A stretch of DNA of 64,000 nucleotides from Microbacterium oleivorans (GTDB taxonomy: Bacteria; Actinomycetota; Actinomycetes; Actinomycetales; Microbacteriaceae): assembly GCF_001691565.1 (NCBI RefSeq), contig NZ_MAYO01000003.1:868001-932000 (forward strand), read 5' to 3'. Under the pieces are notes generated by a model, which ran no database searches, was not told where the DNA came from, and saw nothing but the letters and a program-made list of their open reading frames with translations. Of the stretch, positions 21,094-30,296 are shown piece by piece. Both the position numbers and the translations under genes were made by a program. Numbering within the stretch: the stretch's first letter is position 1; every line of letters begins with the position of its first letter.

Positions 21094-21121
21094 TTTGCTG
21101 TTCTGCCGGTCCCGATAGGCT
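21094..21121 (+). promoter_or_regulatory. Possible gmd promoter
   Basis: TTTGCT (21094-21099) and TAGGCT (21116-21121) separated by 16 nt, about 45 nt before the gmd ATG. The match is modest and rests on spacing and position only. The 209-nt gap between the divergent WecG-like gene and gmd holds no other clear gene. Confidence 0.35.
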
Positions 21122-21165
21122 TTCGGCGCGGCCAGGGGGACCGCAATCATTTCCGAGAGGACTCC

Positions 21166-22194
21166 ATGACCAAGCGCGCGCTCATCACCGGCATCACCGG
21201 CCAGGACGGCTCGTACCTCGCCGAACTGCTGCTCTCGAAGGGCTACGAGGTGCACGGACTGATCCGTCGTGCGTCCACCTTCAACACCCACCGCATCGAT
21301 CACCTCTACGTCGATCCGCATGACCCGTCCGCGAAGCTCTTTCTCCACTACGGCGACCTCAGCGACGGTGCGCGCATGGTCACACTCATGAGCGAGATCA
21401 ACCCCGACGAGGTCTACAACCTCGCCGCCCAGTCGCACGTTCGTGTTTCCTTCGACGAGCCCGAGCACACCGCCGACACGACCGGCACCGGCACGGTTCG
21501 CCTGCTCGAGGCTGTCCGCCTCTCCGGCATCAAGACCCGGTTCTACCAGGCGTCCACGTCGGAGCTCTTCGGCGCCACTCCCCCGCCGCAGGGAGAGAAC
21601 ACGCCGTTCTACCCCCGCTCTCCCTACGGAGTCGCGAAGCTCTACTCGTACTGGATCGTGAAGAACTACCGCGAGGCGTACGACATGTTCGCCGTCAACG
21701 GCATCCTCTTCAACCACGAGTCGCCCCGCCGCGGCGAGACCTTCGTCACCCGCAAGATCACGCGCGCGGTCGCGCGCATCAAGGCGGGCGTCCAAAAGGA
21801 CGTCTACCTCGGCAACCTCGACTCCATCCGCGACTGGGGCTACGCGGCCGAGTACGTCGAGGGCATGTGGCGGATGCTGCAGGTCGACGAGCCCGAAGAC
21901 TTCGTCCTCGGTACCGGGGTCGGCTACACGATCAAGGACTTCCTGGAGACCTCGTTCGGGCACGTCGGTCTCGACTGGCAGGAGTTCGTCAAGTTCGACG
22001 AGCGCTACCTGCGCCCCACCGAGGTCGACGCGCTCATCGGCGACCCGTCGAAGGCCGCCGACAAGCTCGGCTGGGTTCCCACCATCCACGGGAAGGAACT
22101 CGCGACCCTCATGGTTGACGCCGACGTGGAAGCACTCGAAAAGGGTCCGGAATGGATCGACACCGTGAAGCTGGCGTCGTGGGGAACCGCATGA
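21166..22194 (+). CDS. gmd: GDP-mannose 4,6-dehydratase
   Basis: 342 residues. NADP motif [17 protein letters not shown], then [36 protein letters not shown], and catalytic [13 protein letters not shown] (YxxxK). [17 protein letters not shown] is Gmd-specific. It makes GDP-4-keto-6-deoxymannose, the precursor of GDP-L-fucose. ATG 21166 follows GAGAGG. The stop overlaps the next gene (ATGA). Codon use returns to the high-GC pattern here, marking the end of the variable block. Confidence 0.97.
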   Translation: MTKRALITGITGQDGSYLAELLLSKGYEVHGLIRRASTFNTHRIDHLYVDPHDPSAKLFLHYGDLSDGARMVTLMSEINPDEVYNLAAQSHVRVSFDEPEHTADTTGTGTVRLLEAVRLSGIKTRFYQASTSELFGATPPPQGENTPFYPRSPYGVAKLYSYWIVKNYREAYDMFAVNGILFNHESPRRGETFVTRKITRAVARIKAGVQKDVYLGNLDSIRDWGYAAEYVEGMWRMLQVDEPEDFVLGTGVGYTIKDFLETSFGHVGLDWQEFVKFDERYLRPTEVDALIGDPSKAADKLGWVPTIHGKELATLMVDADVEALEKGPEWIDTVKLASWGTA

Positions 22195-23174
22195 GCACCG
22201 CCATCGACGGTGTGAACTACACGCCCGGCGAGCTCGACCGCGACGCGACCTTCTACGTCGCCGGTCACCGCGGGTTGGTCGGTTCCGCGATCGTCCGGAA
22301 GCTCGAGGCCGAGGGTTTCACCCACGTTGTGGGCAAGACATCCGCGGAGCTCGACCTGAAGAACCGCGACGACGTCTTCGCGTACATGGCCGAAATCAAA
22401 CCCCGCTACATCGTCCTCGCGGCAGCCAAGGTCGGCGGCATCCTCGCCAACAGCACCTACCCGGTCGACTTCCTCTCCGACAACATGCGCATTCAGACGA
22501 ACGTCCTCGATGCCGCGCTCGCGAACGACGTCGAACGGGTCGCCTTCCTCGGGTCGTCCTGCATCTACCCGAAGTTCGCCGAACAGCCCATCCGCGAGGA
22601 CTCCCTCCTCACGGGGCACCTCGAGCCCACGAACGACGCGTACGCGATCGCGAAGATTGCCGGCATCCTGCACACCCAGGCGGTCCGCCGCCAGTACGGG
22701 CTCCCGTGGATCAGCGCGATGCCGACCAACCTCTACGGGCCGAACGACAACTTCTCGCCGAAGGGATCCCACGTTCTGCCCGCCTTGATCCGTCGCTATG
22801 ACGACGCCGCGAAGGCAGGCACTGGTTCGGTTACGAACTGGGGCACGGGGACGCCCCGACGCGAGTTCTTGCATTCGGATGACATGGCCGACGCTGTGCT
22901 CCACCTGATGGAGCACTACGACGGGCCCGATCAGGTCAACGTCGGCACCGGCAGCGACGTGACCATTCGCGAGATCGCCGACACGATCGCTCACGTGACC
23001 GGGTTCTCGGGCGAAACCGAGTGGGACACATCGAAGCCCGACGGCACTCCGCAGAAGTTGCTTGACGTCTCGAAGCTCGCCGACGCCGGCTGGACCGCCC
23101 AGATCAGCCTGCAAGAAGGCCTCGAGCGCACGGTCGCGTGGTACCGCGACCACGTCGACACAATTCGCGAGTAA
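22191..23174 (+). CDS. fcl: GDP-L-fucose synthase
   Basis: 327 residues. [16 protein letters not shown] is the NADPH motif, then [25 protein letters not shown] (YxxxK), and [14 protein letters not shown]. It epimerises and reduces the Gmd product to GDP-L-fucose. ATG 22191 overlaps the gmd stop, so the two steps are translationally coupled. Together with rmlABCD this predicts a polymer with both rhamnose and fucose, or their derivatives. Confidence 0.97.
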   Translation: MSTAIDGVNYTPGELDRDATFYVAGHRGLVGSAIVRKLEAEGFTHVVGKTSAELDLKNRDDVFAYMAEIKPRYIVLAAAKVGGILANSTYPVDFLSDNMRIQTNVLDAALANDVERVAFLGSSCIYPKFAEQPIREDSLLTGHLEPTNDAYAIAKIAGILHTQAVRRQYGLPWISAMPTNLYGPNDNFSPKGSHVLPALIRRYDDAAKAGTGSVTNWGTGTPRREFLHSDDMADAVLHLMEHYDGPDQVNVGTGSDVTIREIADTIAHVTGFSGETEWDTSKPDGTPQKLLDVSKLADAGWTAQISLQEGLERTVAWYRDHVDTIRE

Positions 23175-23177
23175 CAC

Positions 23178-23462
23178 GTGGCGTACCGCCACATCGTGCT
23201 CTTCCGCGTACACGACCACGTCGAAGAACACGATGTGGCAAGGGCCGTCGACCAGCTGAGATCGCTCGAGGACCTGCCGGGGATCACGAACTGGCAGATC
23301 GCGAGGTCACTCGATGAGCGCAAGGGGCGCATCGTCATCGAGGAGGCCGAGTTCGTCGACGCTGACGCCTTCGCGGCGTTCCGGACCCATCCCCGACATC
23401 AGCTCGTGGCGGCGGGAATGGCGGAGATCTCCGACTGGTGGATCGGCGACCGACTCAGCTGA
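23178..23462 (+). CDS. Dabb (stress-responsive A/B barrel) domain protein
   Basis: 94 residues: YRHIVLFRVHDHVEE at the N-terminus and HPRHQLVAAGMAEISDWWIGD at the C-terminus match the dimeric alpha-beta barrel Dabb family. The function in bacteria is mostly unknown. GTG 23178 is 3 nt after fcl, so it is likely co-transcribed. Its 3' end overlaps the convergent NUDIX-like gene by 8 nt. Confidence 0.82.
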   Translation: MAYRHIVLFRVHDHVEEHDVARAVDQLRSLEDLPGITNWQIARSLDERKGRIVIEEAEFVDADAFAAFRTHPRHQLVAAGMAEISDWWIGDRLS

Positions 23463-23955
23463 CGAGGTGCTGCAGCAACCTGCCCGACCCCGGCCACATC
23501 GGGTCGGGCAGGTCGTCAACGGGGAAGTAGTCGAAGGCGATCGCCTCGTTCCGCGGCGACGGCTCGCCGACAAGCGTCACCACGTAAGACAACCCGACGG
23601 AATGCTTCCGCGGGTCCTGCCCATGCTCCGTTCCATCCTCCGGAGCGAGATCGGCGGGGAACCATTCGTAGACGCGACCGGGCTGCGCGTTCAGGTCGAT
23701 GTCGAGGTCGACCGTCAAGGTGTCGCGAGCGTGGCGCCGCAGCGCGTTCACGAGCGTCTCCCCCCTCAGGACGCGTCCGCCCAGGTGGCACCACACAGCC
23801 CCGAAGGGCGAATCGCGCATGATCAGGCCGACCTCGCGACCGCGGGTGGTCGCCCGCACCGGCACGAAGTCGACGCACAGCAGCGGGACGGATTCTTCTA
23901 CGAGGGCGTAGACGTCGTCGGGGAGATAGGTCACCGGGCGATCCTCTCGCGTCAT
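23455..23955 (-). CDS. NUDIX-like hydrolase with a degenerate NUDIX box
   Basis: About 166 residues from ATG 23955 (an in-frame extension to 23991 exists). VPLLCVDFVPVRATTRGREVGLIMRD and FGAVWCHLGGRVLRGETL fit a NUDIX fold. The catalytic box should read GxxxxxExxxxxxxREUxEExGU; here it reads GGRVLRGETLVNALRRHARDTL, keeping G and E but losing the REUxEE core. It resembles the actinobacterial DUF4916-type proteins. It may not hydrolyse nucleotides. It sits beside sugar-nucleotide genes, where GDP-sugar NUDIX enzymes are common, but that role is only suggested. Confidence 0.65.
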   Translation of the reverse strand: MTREDRPVTYLPDDVYALVEESVPLLCVDFVPVRATTRGREVGLIMRDSPFGAVWCHLGGRVLRGETLVNALRRHARDTLTVDLDIDLNAQPGRVYEWFPADLAPEDGTEHGQDPRKHSVGLSYVVTLVGEPSPRNEAIAFDYFPVDDLPDPMWPGSGRLLQHLVS

Positions 23956-24029
23956 TTGCCCGACACAGCCCTGTGGCAGACTGAGCCGCATTGACCCTAC
24001 GCCCGCCGGGCGTGAGCACGAGAGGCACC

Positions 24030-25529
24030 ATGGAGCTCAGCGACTACATCCGCGTCCTCCGCAAGAACTGGCTGATCATCGTCGTGCTGACGCTGGTCGG
24101 GCTGGGCGCGGCGGCGGCGTACTCCCTGACCCGCACTCCCGTCTACGAGTCGTCGAGCAGCGTCGCCGTCTCGACGCAGACCGGCGGCACGGCATCCGAC
24201 ATCCAGCAGGGCGCCAACTTCGCGCAGACGCGCATCAACACGTACGTCGGGCTGGTGACGACACCGATCGTCCTCAACCCGGTCATCGCCGACCTCGACC
24301 TCGGCGTGACGGCCGACACCCTCGGGAAGCAGATCACGGCGTCGTCGGCGCTGAACACGACCATCATCACCATCACGGCGACCGACCCCGACCCCGTCGT
24401 CGCAGCGAACCTCGCGAACCAGGCTGCGGCCAGCCTGTCGAAGGTCGTCCCCGAGATCGAACCCGAGATCGGCGAGGGCGGCAGCCCCGTGCGCCTCACC
24501 CGCGTCAGCGACGCACAGCCTGCTCTCGCGCCGTCGAGCCCGAACGTGCCACTCAACCTCGCGCTCGGAGCCCTCGTGGGTCTCGCGCTGGGCATCGGCC
24601 TCGCCGTCCTCCGCACCGTCCTCGACAACAAGGTGCGCACCCCGCGCGACGCCGAAGGCATCACCTCGGCGCCGTCGCTCGGAGCGATCGCCTACGACGC
24701 GAAGGCGAAGGAACGCCCCCTCATCGTGCACGCCGACCCGCTCAGCCCCCGCGCCGAGTCGTTCCGAGCGCTGCGCACGAACCTGCAGTTCCTCGACATG
24801 GGTGGTCGGTCCAGCTTCGTCGTCACGAGCTCGGTGCCCAGCGAGGGCAAGTCGACCACGACGATCAACCTCGCGATCGCTCTCGCCGACGCCGGGAAGA
24901 AGGTCGCGCTGCTCGACACCGATCTGCGCAAGCCCAAGGTCGCCGAATACCTCGGCATCGAAGGCGGCGTCGGCCTGACCGACGTGCTCATCGGGCGCGT
25001 GCGCGTCGGCGACGTCATGCTCCCCTGGGGCGGGCGCAGCCTGTTCGTCCTGCCCGCCGGCAAGATCCCGCCGAACCCGAGCGAGCTGCTCGGCTCGAAG
25101 CAGATGGCCACGCTCCTCGAGGTCCTCGAGCGCGACTTCGACGTCGTGCTGTGCGACGCTCCCCCGCTGCTCCCCGTCACCGACGCAGCCATCCTCTCCC
25201 GCAGCACGAGCGGGGCGATCCTGGTCGCTTCAGCCGGCCGGGTCACCCGTCACCAGCTCGAAGGTGCCGTCGAAGCCCTGCACACCGTCGGCGCGAAGGT
25301 GGCCGGCTTCGTCATGTCGATGGTCCCCACTCGCGGGCCCGACTCGTACTACAACGGCTACGGATACGGGTATGGCTACGGCTACATGCAGGAGCAGCCC
25401 AAGGCCGCCCGCGGACGCAAGCGCAAGACACCCGTCGCGGTCGTTCCCGACACCGCGCCCATGATCGGCGACACCGGCTTCGACTCGCGACGCGACGCGC
25501 GCAGCGCGGGCGACGCCGGCGCGCGCTGA
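24030..25529 (+). CDS. Wzc/CpsCD-like polysaccharide co-polymerase and tyrosine autokinase
   Basis: 499 residues. A Wzz domain begins MELSDYIRVLRKNWLIIVV, with TM helices near 14-33 and 172-195. The cytoplasmic BY-kinase has Walker A SVPSEGKSTTTIN near 268, Walker A' ALLDTDLRKPK near 293, and Walker B VVLCDAPPLLP near 371. The tail has a tyrosine cluster (YYNGYGYGYGYGYMQ) for autophosphorylation, then a basic stretch. It controls chain length and export. ATG 24030 follows GAGAGG. It is followed closely by the Asp-box gene and the kinase-like gene. Confidence 0.93.
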   Translation: MELSDYIRVLRKNWLIIVVLTLVGLGAAAAYSLTRTPVYESSSSVAVSTQTGGTASDIQQGANFAQTRINTYVGLVTTPIVLNPVIADLDLGVTADTLGKQITASSALNTTIITITATDPDPVVAANLANQAAASLSKVVPEIEPEIGEGGSPVRLTRVSDAQPALAPSSPNVPLNLALGALVGLALGIGLAVLRTVLDNKVRTPRDAEGITSAPSLGAIAYDAKAKERPLIVHADPLSPRAESFRALRTNLQFLDMGGRSSFVVTSSVPSEGKSTTTINLAIALADAGKKVALLDTDLRKPKVAEYLGIEGGVGLTDVLIGRVRVGDVMLPWGGRSLFVLPAGKIPPNPSELLGSKQMATLLEVLERDFDVVLCDAPPLLPVTDAAILSRSTSGAILVASAGRVTRHQLEGAVEALHTVGAKVAGFVMSMVPTRGPDSYYNGYGYGYGYGYMQEQPKAARGRKRKTPVAVVPDTAPMIGDTGFDSRRDARSAGDAGAR

Positions 25530-25532
25530 CGC

Positions 25533-26411
25533 ATGGCCCGCCGCTCGCCGGCCCGCCGCGGGGTGCCCTCAGCCGTCGTCGCGATCCTCGTCGTCGCGCT
25601 CACCGTCGCCGTCGGCGCCCTCGTGGTCCTTGCTCTGGATCGCGGACGCGGCACCGACACCGACGCGGTCGCGAAGCCTGCGCCCTCGATCGGTCTCGAC
25701 CCCTCGCCCACGCCCTCTCCGACGGCGAGCGCCGCCACACCTGACGAGCCCGGCGCTGCCGAGCGCTTCCTCGCCGTGGGAGCCGGCGCGATGTGGCGAG
25801 CGACGGCGGGCGCCTGCGGCGACGACGCTCCCACCGTCGAGCGGTCCGATGACGACGGCGACACCTGGACTGACGTCACACCCGCGTACCGGGGCATCGC
25901 CCAGGTGCGCGACCTGACGCCCTTCGCCGAGACCGAAGCCGACCTCGTCGCCGACATGGGACCGGACTGCGAGACGCAGGCCCTGCGCACCTTCACCAAG
26001 GGCCGGTTCTGGTCTCCCTACGAGGACCTCCTGCCGCAGTCCACCTACCTCGACGGCGCGACCGTCGTCATCGACGGCACCCGCATCGACGCCCCGTGCG
26101 AGCGCCCGTGGGGCCTCCGCGCCTCGGGCGACACCACAGCCTTCATCTGCGACGGCGCCGCCTACGCGATCACCCAGGGCACCACGACCGAGGTCGGCAA
26201 CGGGGTCACCGCCCTCGACGTGCGCGACGGGCAGATCGTGGGCGCCCTCGTCCGCCCGGACTGCAACGGACTGCAGGTTGCGCCGCTCACGCCCGACGCC
26301 GCACCGCTCGGTTGCCTGAACGCGGATGCCGACGGCCCCGTCGCGCTCGCTGTCACCGCCGACTCGATCCGAGTGTGGGCGGGGGACGATCTCGTCAGCA
26401 TGGCCCGGTGA
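25533..26411 (+). CDS. Membrane-anchored protein with an Asp-box (BNR) motif
   Basis: 292 residues. One N-terminal helix (VVAILVVALTVAVGALVVLAL), a Pro/Ser/Thr-rich linker, then an extracellular domain. SDDDGDTW fits the Asp-box SxDxGxxW found in sialidase- and Ycf48-like beta-propellers; only one copy is clear. Six or more Cys in the exported part may form disulfides. It may sense or bind glycan outside the cell, but no function is established. It starts 3 nt after the tyrosine kinase and its stop overlaps the next ATG (TGATG), so it belongs with the kinase-like gene. Confidence 0.6.
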   Translation: MARRSPARRGVPSAVVAILVVALTVAVGALVVLALDRGRGTDTDAVAKPAPSIGLDPSPTPSPTASAATPDEPGAAERFLAVGAGAMWRATAGACGDDAPTVERSDDDGDTWTDVTPAYRGIAQVRDLTPFAETEADLVADMGPDCETQALRTFTKGRFWSPYEDLLPQSTYLDGATVVIDGTRIDAPCERPWGLRASGDTTAFICDGAAYAITQGTTTEVGNGVTALDVRDGQIVGALVRPDCNGLQVAPLTPDAAPLGCLNADADGPVALAVTADSIRVWAGDDLVSMAR

Positions 26412-28111
26412 TGCGCCGGGGTGACCGCGTCTGGCGGGCTCTGGGAGCGACGTTCGTCGGCGGTGAGTACTTCACCCGATGGTCGCTGATCCTCGCCCTC
26501 GCGGTGGGCGTCCTCCTCAGCGTTCCGAGCGTCGGCTCGCCCTCCTTCGGCGGCTACCTCCGTGGCGTGACCGTCGCCGCACTGGGGTCGCCCGTGCTCA
26601 TCGCGATCGGCGCGTGTGCGGCCTGGGCCGAGCGACGGCTGACGAACCACGCCGCACGCGCGGCCATCGTCCTCGGCGCGATGGTGGCGATCTCGGGCGT
26701 CCGCCCCTTCGTCAACGACGCGATCAGCACCGTCGTGTTCGCGACCTCCACGGGGGGCAACTGGGCCACCCGCATCACCACCAACCTCGTCACCTGCCTC
26801 GCGCTCTTCACGGTCTGCGCGGTCGCGATCACCTATCACCGCCGGCTCCGCGCCACGACCGAGCGCCTGCAGCTCGCCGGAGTGCAGATGCGCGCCGGGA
26901 TCGCCGAGGTCCGTCGCCTTCGCGACGCGGCCACCGCGACACGCCACCGCCTCGTCGACGAACTGCGAGCCGCACGCGACGAGCTCCTGGCCTCCCAGGT
27001 GACCTACGAGCGGGTGCGCGACTACTCGAACCGCGTTCGAGCGGCGTCCCACCACCTCGATGCCCTCCCCACCGCCCCCGCGCCCGGCAGCATCATCCCG
27101 GTCGACCCGGGCGAAGGTCAGCGCATTCCCGTACTCGGCCGGCTGGGCAGGACCCCGCCCCTCGCCGTCGGGCTGACCTACGTCGCCGCGACACTGCCGT
27201 TCGGCCTCGCCCACGGCGGGCCGTCCGTCGCCGGCGTGGCGATCGTCGCGTGCGCCGCGATCGACCTCGGCGCCGTCGGCATGGTGCGGGCCACTCGCCC
27301 TCTGCGGCCGCGGCTGCGCGGCATCCTCTTCCTGCTCATCTGGCTGGCAGCGGGCGCCGGCGTCATGGCGCTCACCTTCACCCTCATCCCCGACGTCGGT
27401 TCGCTCGGACTGGTTCCCCTCCTGGGCGTGCCGCTCGTCGCGGTCGTCATCAGTCTGTCGGTCGACGCCTACCGGCGAGCGCGGGCCGAGGAGAAGCGCG
27501 CCACGACGGTGCTGCTCGAGTCGGCCCGCCGACTCGCCGCCGAGGTCGACACGACGGACGCGCCCCTGCAACGGGCCATCGACGTGCTCCACGGAAGGTT
27601 GCAGGGCCGGTGCGTGATCCTCGCGGCCCACGTCGACGAGAACGAGGCCGATTCGCGGACCCTCGACACCTTCCGCGCGCAGACGGACGACATCCTCGAC
27701 GAGGTCTGCTCGGGCGACGCACCGACGACGGACGACGTCGAGGAGGTCGATGACCTCGTGCGCGCCTGGTCGGTGGTCATGGGCGTCACCCTCAGGGTCG
27801 ATGACGAGACGCGCGGAGGGCTGAGCTCGCCGGCGATCGCGGAGGGCGTCCGCAGCCTCGTGAACGAGGGGCTCGTCAACGCCGTCAAGCACTCGGGCGC
27901 GAGATGGGCCGACGTCGAGATCGACCGCGACGGCGAGGTGATCGCCGTGCGCATCTCGAGCCCCGGCATCCTCGCAACGGCCAACGCTTCGACGGGCGAA
28001 GGCGTCACAGGCATCGGCACGCGAGGGTCGTCGACGACGCTCCGCCAAGTCGGCGACCGCGTCGTCCTCGAGGGGACGTTCCCGCTCCAGCCCGCGGACG
28101 CCTCGGCCTGA
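26411..28111 (+). CDS. Membrane sensor histidine-kinase-like protein (divergent, paralogue of 2513-4351)
   Basis: 566 residues. Two membrane blocks (about 20-145 and 245-350) flank a coiled, charged segment. DVLHGRLQGRCVILAA near 391 holds the candidate phospho-His, and LVNEGLVNAVKHSG near 482 is an N box. The expected DxGxG reads VRISSPGILAT, so the ATP-lid Asp is absent, although GIGTRG could be a G2-like loop. The same loss is seen in its paralogue. It is translationally coupled to the Asp-box protein, making a possible extracellular sensor plus transducer. A receiver protein lies just downstream on the other strand. Confidence 0.72.
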   Translation: MRRGDRVWRALGATFVGGEYFTRWSLILALAVGVLLSVPSVGSPSFGGYLRGVTVAALGSPVLIAIGACAAWAERRLTNHAARAAIVLGAMVAISGVRPFVNDAISTVVFATSTGGNWATRITTNLVTCLALFTVCAVAITYHRRLRATTERLQLAGVQMRAGIAEVRRLRDAATATRHRLVDELRAARDELLASQVTYERVRDYSNRVRAASHHLDALPTAPAPGSIIPVDPGEGQRIPVLGRLGRTPPLAVGLTYVAATLPFGLAHGGPSVAGVAIVACAAIDLGAVGMVRATRPLRPRLRGILFLLIWLAAGAGVMALTFTLIPDVGSLGLVPLLGVPLVAVVISLSVDAYRRARAEEKRATTVLLESARRLAAEVDTTDAPLQRAIDVLHGRLQGRCVILAAHVDENEADSRTLDTFRAQTDDILDEVCSGDAPTTDDVEEVDDLVRAWSVVMGVTLRVDDETRGGLSSPAIAEGVRSLVNEGLVNAVKHSGARWADVEIDRDGEVIAVRISSPGILATANASTGEGVTGIGTRGSSTTLRQVGDRVVLEGTFPLQPADASA

Positions 28112-28112
28112 G

Positions 28113-28481
28113 TCAGGCGGTCTCGAGCAGCGCAGCGACGCGCTCGCGCAACTGACGCGGCGTGAAGGGTTTGACGACGTAGTCGTCGATGCCCGCCGCG
28201 TGCGCCTGTGCGACATCCTGCGGCGACGAGCGAGCGGTGAGCATCAGGATGCGCGTCGACGAGAACTCAGGGTCGGCACGCAGCGTGGAACACACTTCGA
28301 TCCCCGTCTTGATCGGCATCATCCAGTCGAGGATGACCATGTCGGGATGCCGCTGGAACGCCCGTTCGAGCCCGGCGCCGCCGTCGTGCGCGACCTCGAC
28401 ATCGTGCCCGACACCTTGCAGCACATGACTGAGCAGCGAGGCCACGTCGATGTCGTCTTCGACGACCAGGACAGATGCCAT
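28113..28481 (-). CDS. Single-domain response regulator (receiver only)
   Basis: 122 residues, CheY-like. The acidic pair is in VLVVEDDID, the phospho-Asp in DMVILDWMMPIKTG near 52, Thr in LMLTARS near 82, and Lys in YVVKPF near 104. There is no output domain, so it works by protein contact or as a phosphorelay. It is convergent with the kinase-like gene (1 nt apart) and divergent from the MASE1 kinase, so either could be its partner. Confidence 0.9.
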   Translation of the reverse strand: MASVLVVEDDIDVASLLSHVLQGVGHDVEVAHDGGAGLERAFQRHPDMVILDWMMPIKTGIEVCSTLRADPEFSSTRILMLTARSSPQDVAQAHAAGIDDYVVKPFTPRQLRERVAALLETA

Positions 28482-28546
28482 CGCGGCTCACCTCGGGGTT
28501 CACTAGCCGATCGAGACATCGGCGATGGCATGAGACTACACGCGGG

Positions 28547-30214
28547 ATGACCGCGATGTACGGTGTACGCGTGACGACCGCCACCGCCGCAGGGAAGGCG
28601 CCTTCCACCCGGTTGTTACGCGGGCGCCGCTGGGGCTACTGGTCCACCGCCCTCGCGTGCATCGTCGTGGCGAGCCTGGCGGGTCTCACGCTGCAGTCGC
28701 CGGGGCTTCCCATCGCCTGGTGGTGGCCCGCCGCGGGCGCCGCCGCCTGGTTCGCCCTGCGCGCGCCGCGGGCCGACCGCACGTGGCTGATGCTGGCCAT
28801 CCCCCTCGCCACCGTCACGACGAACATCCTCGTCGGCCGCCCCTGGTATCTCGGCCTGGTCTACGGGTTGTGCAATACGGTCGAGATCGTCGTCTTCCTC
28901 GCAGCGCTCGGCAGGCAGCGGGACGCCTTCCGGCTCGACACGCTCGGGAACGCCGTCCGCTTCGTCAGCGCGGCCGTCCTCGGTGCGGTGGTGCTGGGGA
29001 TCACGATCGCCGGCGCGGGCGCTCTGCTGACCGGCGCCTCGTTCGCCTCCGTCGCGATCGTCGCGTTCGCGTCGCACAGCAGCGCGGTGATGCTGATCGG
29101 CGCGTTGGCCGTGCTGCCGCCACGCGAGTCGCAGGGCGCCCGTCCGGTCGAGGTGGCCGTCTACGCGCTGGTCGCTGCAGCGACGCTGTTCCTCACCTTC
29201 GGTCCCGGCGGGGCCACGCACGTGACCTTCCTGGTGTTCGCCGTGCTGGCCGCCGCGTGCCTGCGGTTTCCCATCCGTGTCGCGATCTCGCTGTCGCTCC
29301 TGACGTGCGTCGCCGCGCTGCTCCTGACGCTGACGGCCGGCGGGTCGTTCGGCTTCGACCTGGCGGCGTCTCGCACCTCGCCCGTCATCCTCGTGGTCTT
29401 CATGAGTACCGTCGGCGTCTTCAGCATCCTCGTCTCGGCGGCGCGGTACGAAGGGCGCGTCAACGCCGCTCTGGCCCTCACCGCGGCCGAAGACATCGCG
29501 CGAGCCGAACGCGCCCGTGTCGCCGCCCTCGCCGAACAGCTCGAGCTGCAGCGCCAGCGCGAGGACTTCGCGGTCGCGACCAGTCACGAACTGCGCACGC
29601 CCCTCACCAACATGCTCGGCTACACCGACCTGCTGCTCGACACCCGACTCGACGACGAGCAGCGCTCCTGGCTCGACGCCGCCCGGCGCGGTGCGGAGCG
29701 GCTGAGAGGCCTCATCGACACGATGATCGATGCTCGCGAGTCGCAGAGCAGCGACGCGATCGCGGTCGATTCCCTTCTCGCGCGCGTCGAGAGCGCGTAC
29801 GCCACCGAGGCGGGCACCCGACGAGCCTCGATCATCACCCACTCGTGCGGCCTGGTCGTGCGGGCCAACGACGGCGACGCCGAGCGCGCGCTGTCGCATC
29901 TGGTGTCGAACGCCATCACCTTCGCCGAGAACGGCACGGTGACACTCGAGGCGACCCGTGTTGATGACGACGTACTCATCTCAGTGACCGACGACGGACC
30001 CGGCATGTCACCGACCACCCTGAGCCACGCCTTCGACAGGTTCTACCGCGGGCCGGAGGCCGAGGGTCGCGGTTCGTCCGGGGTGGGGCTCGGGCTGGGC
30101 AACGCGCGCGACCTCGCGCGACGCAACGGCGGCGACGTCACCGTGACCTCCGCCGCCGGCCACGGCGTATCGGCCGTGCTCCGCCTCCCCGCCCTCACGA
30201 GCGCCGACGCATGA
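28547..30214 (+). CDS. MASE1-like membrane sensor histidine kinase
   Basis: About 555 residues. The N-terminal membrane region (LPIAWWWPAAGAAAWFAL, PWYLGLVYGLCNTVEIVVF) has the MASE1 pattern, with about 8 helices. HisKA: ATSHELRTPLTNMLGY, His near 346. HATPase: N box LSHLVSNAITFAEN, G1 DDGPGMSP near 482, and G2 GVGLGLGNARDLAR. All catalytic motifs are intact, unlike the neighbouring kinase-like gene. The start is uncertain among ATG 28547, ATG 28556 and GTG 28571. It probably senses envelope state and signals to the adjacent receiver. Confidence 0.88.
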   Translation: MTAMYGVRVTTATAAGKAPSTRLLRGRRWGYWSTALACIVVASLAGLTLQSPGLPIAWWWPAAGAAAWFALRAPRADRTWLMLAIPLATVTTNILVGRPWYLGLVYGLCNTVEIVVFLAALGRQRDAFRLDTLGNAVRFVSAAVLGAVVLGITIAGAGALLTGASFASVAIVAFASHSSAVMLIGALAVLPPRESQGARPVEVAVYALVAAATLFLTFGPGGATHVTFLVFAVLAAACLRFPIRVAISLSLLTCVAALLLTLTAGGSFGFDLAASRTSPVILVVFMSTVGVFSILVSAARYEGRVNAALALTAAEDIARAERARVAALAEQLELQRQREDFAVATSHELRTPLTNMLGYTDLLLDTRLDDEQRSWLDAARRGAERLRGLIDTMIDARESQSSDAIAVDSLLARVESAYATEAGTRRASIITHSCGLVVRANDGDAERALSHLVSNAITFAENGTVTLEATRVDDDVLISVTDDGPGMSPTTLSHAFDRFYRGPEAEGRGSSGVGLGLGNARDLARRNGGDVTVTSAAGHGVSAVLRLPALTSADA

Positions 30215-30296
30215 CGTCACGGTCGTCACACCCCCGTTACACCACCCTGCTAACGTGCGCCGAGGGAGTGGACGTCCCGGGGGGAGCGGCGGAAGC

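Noticed and set aside
26162..28216. 684-aa minus-strand ORF
   Set aside because: Shadow of the kinase-like gene on the plus strand; Arg/Asp/Gly-rich, no motif.
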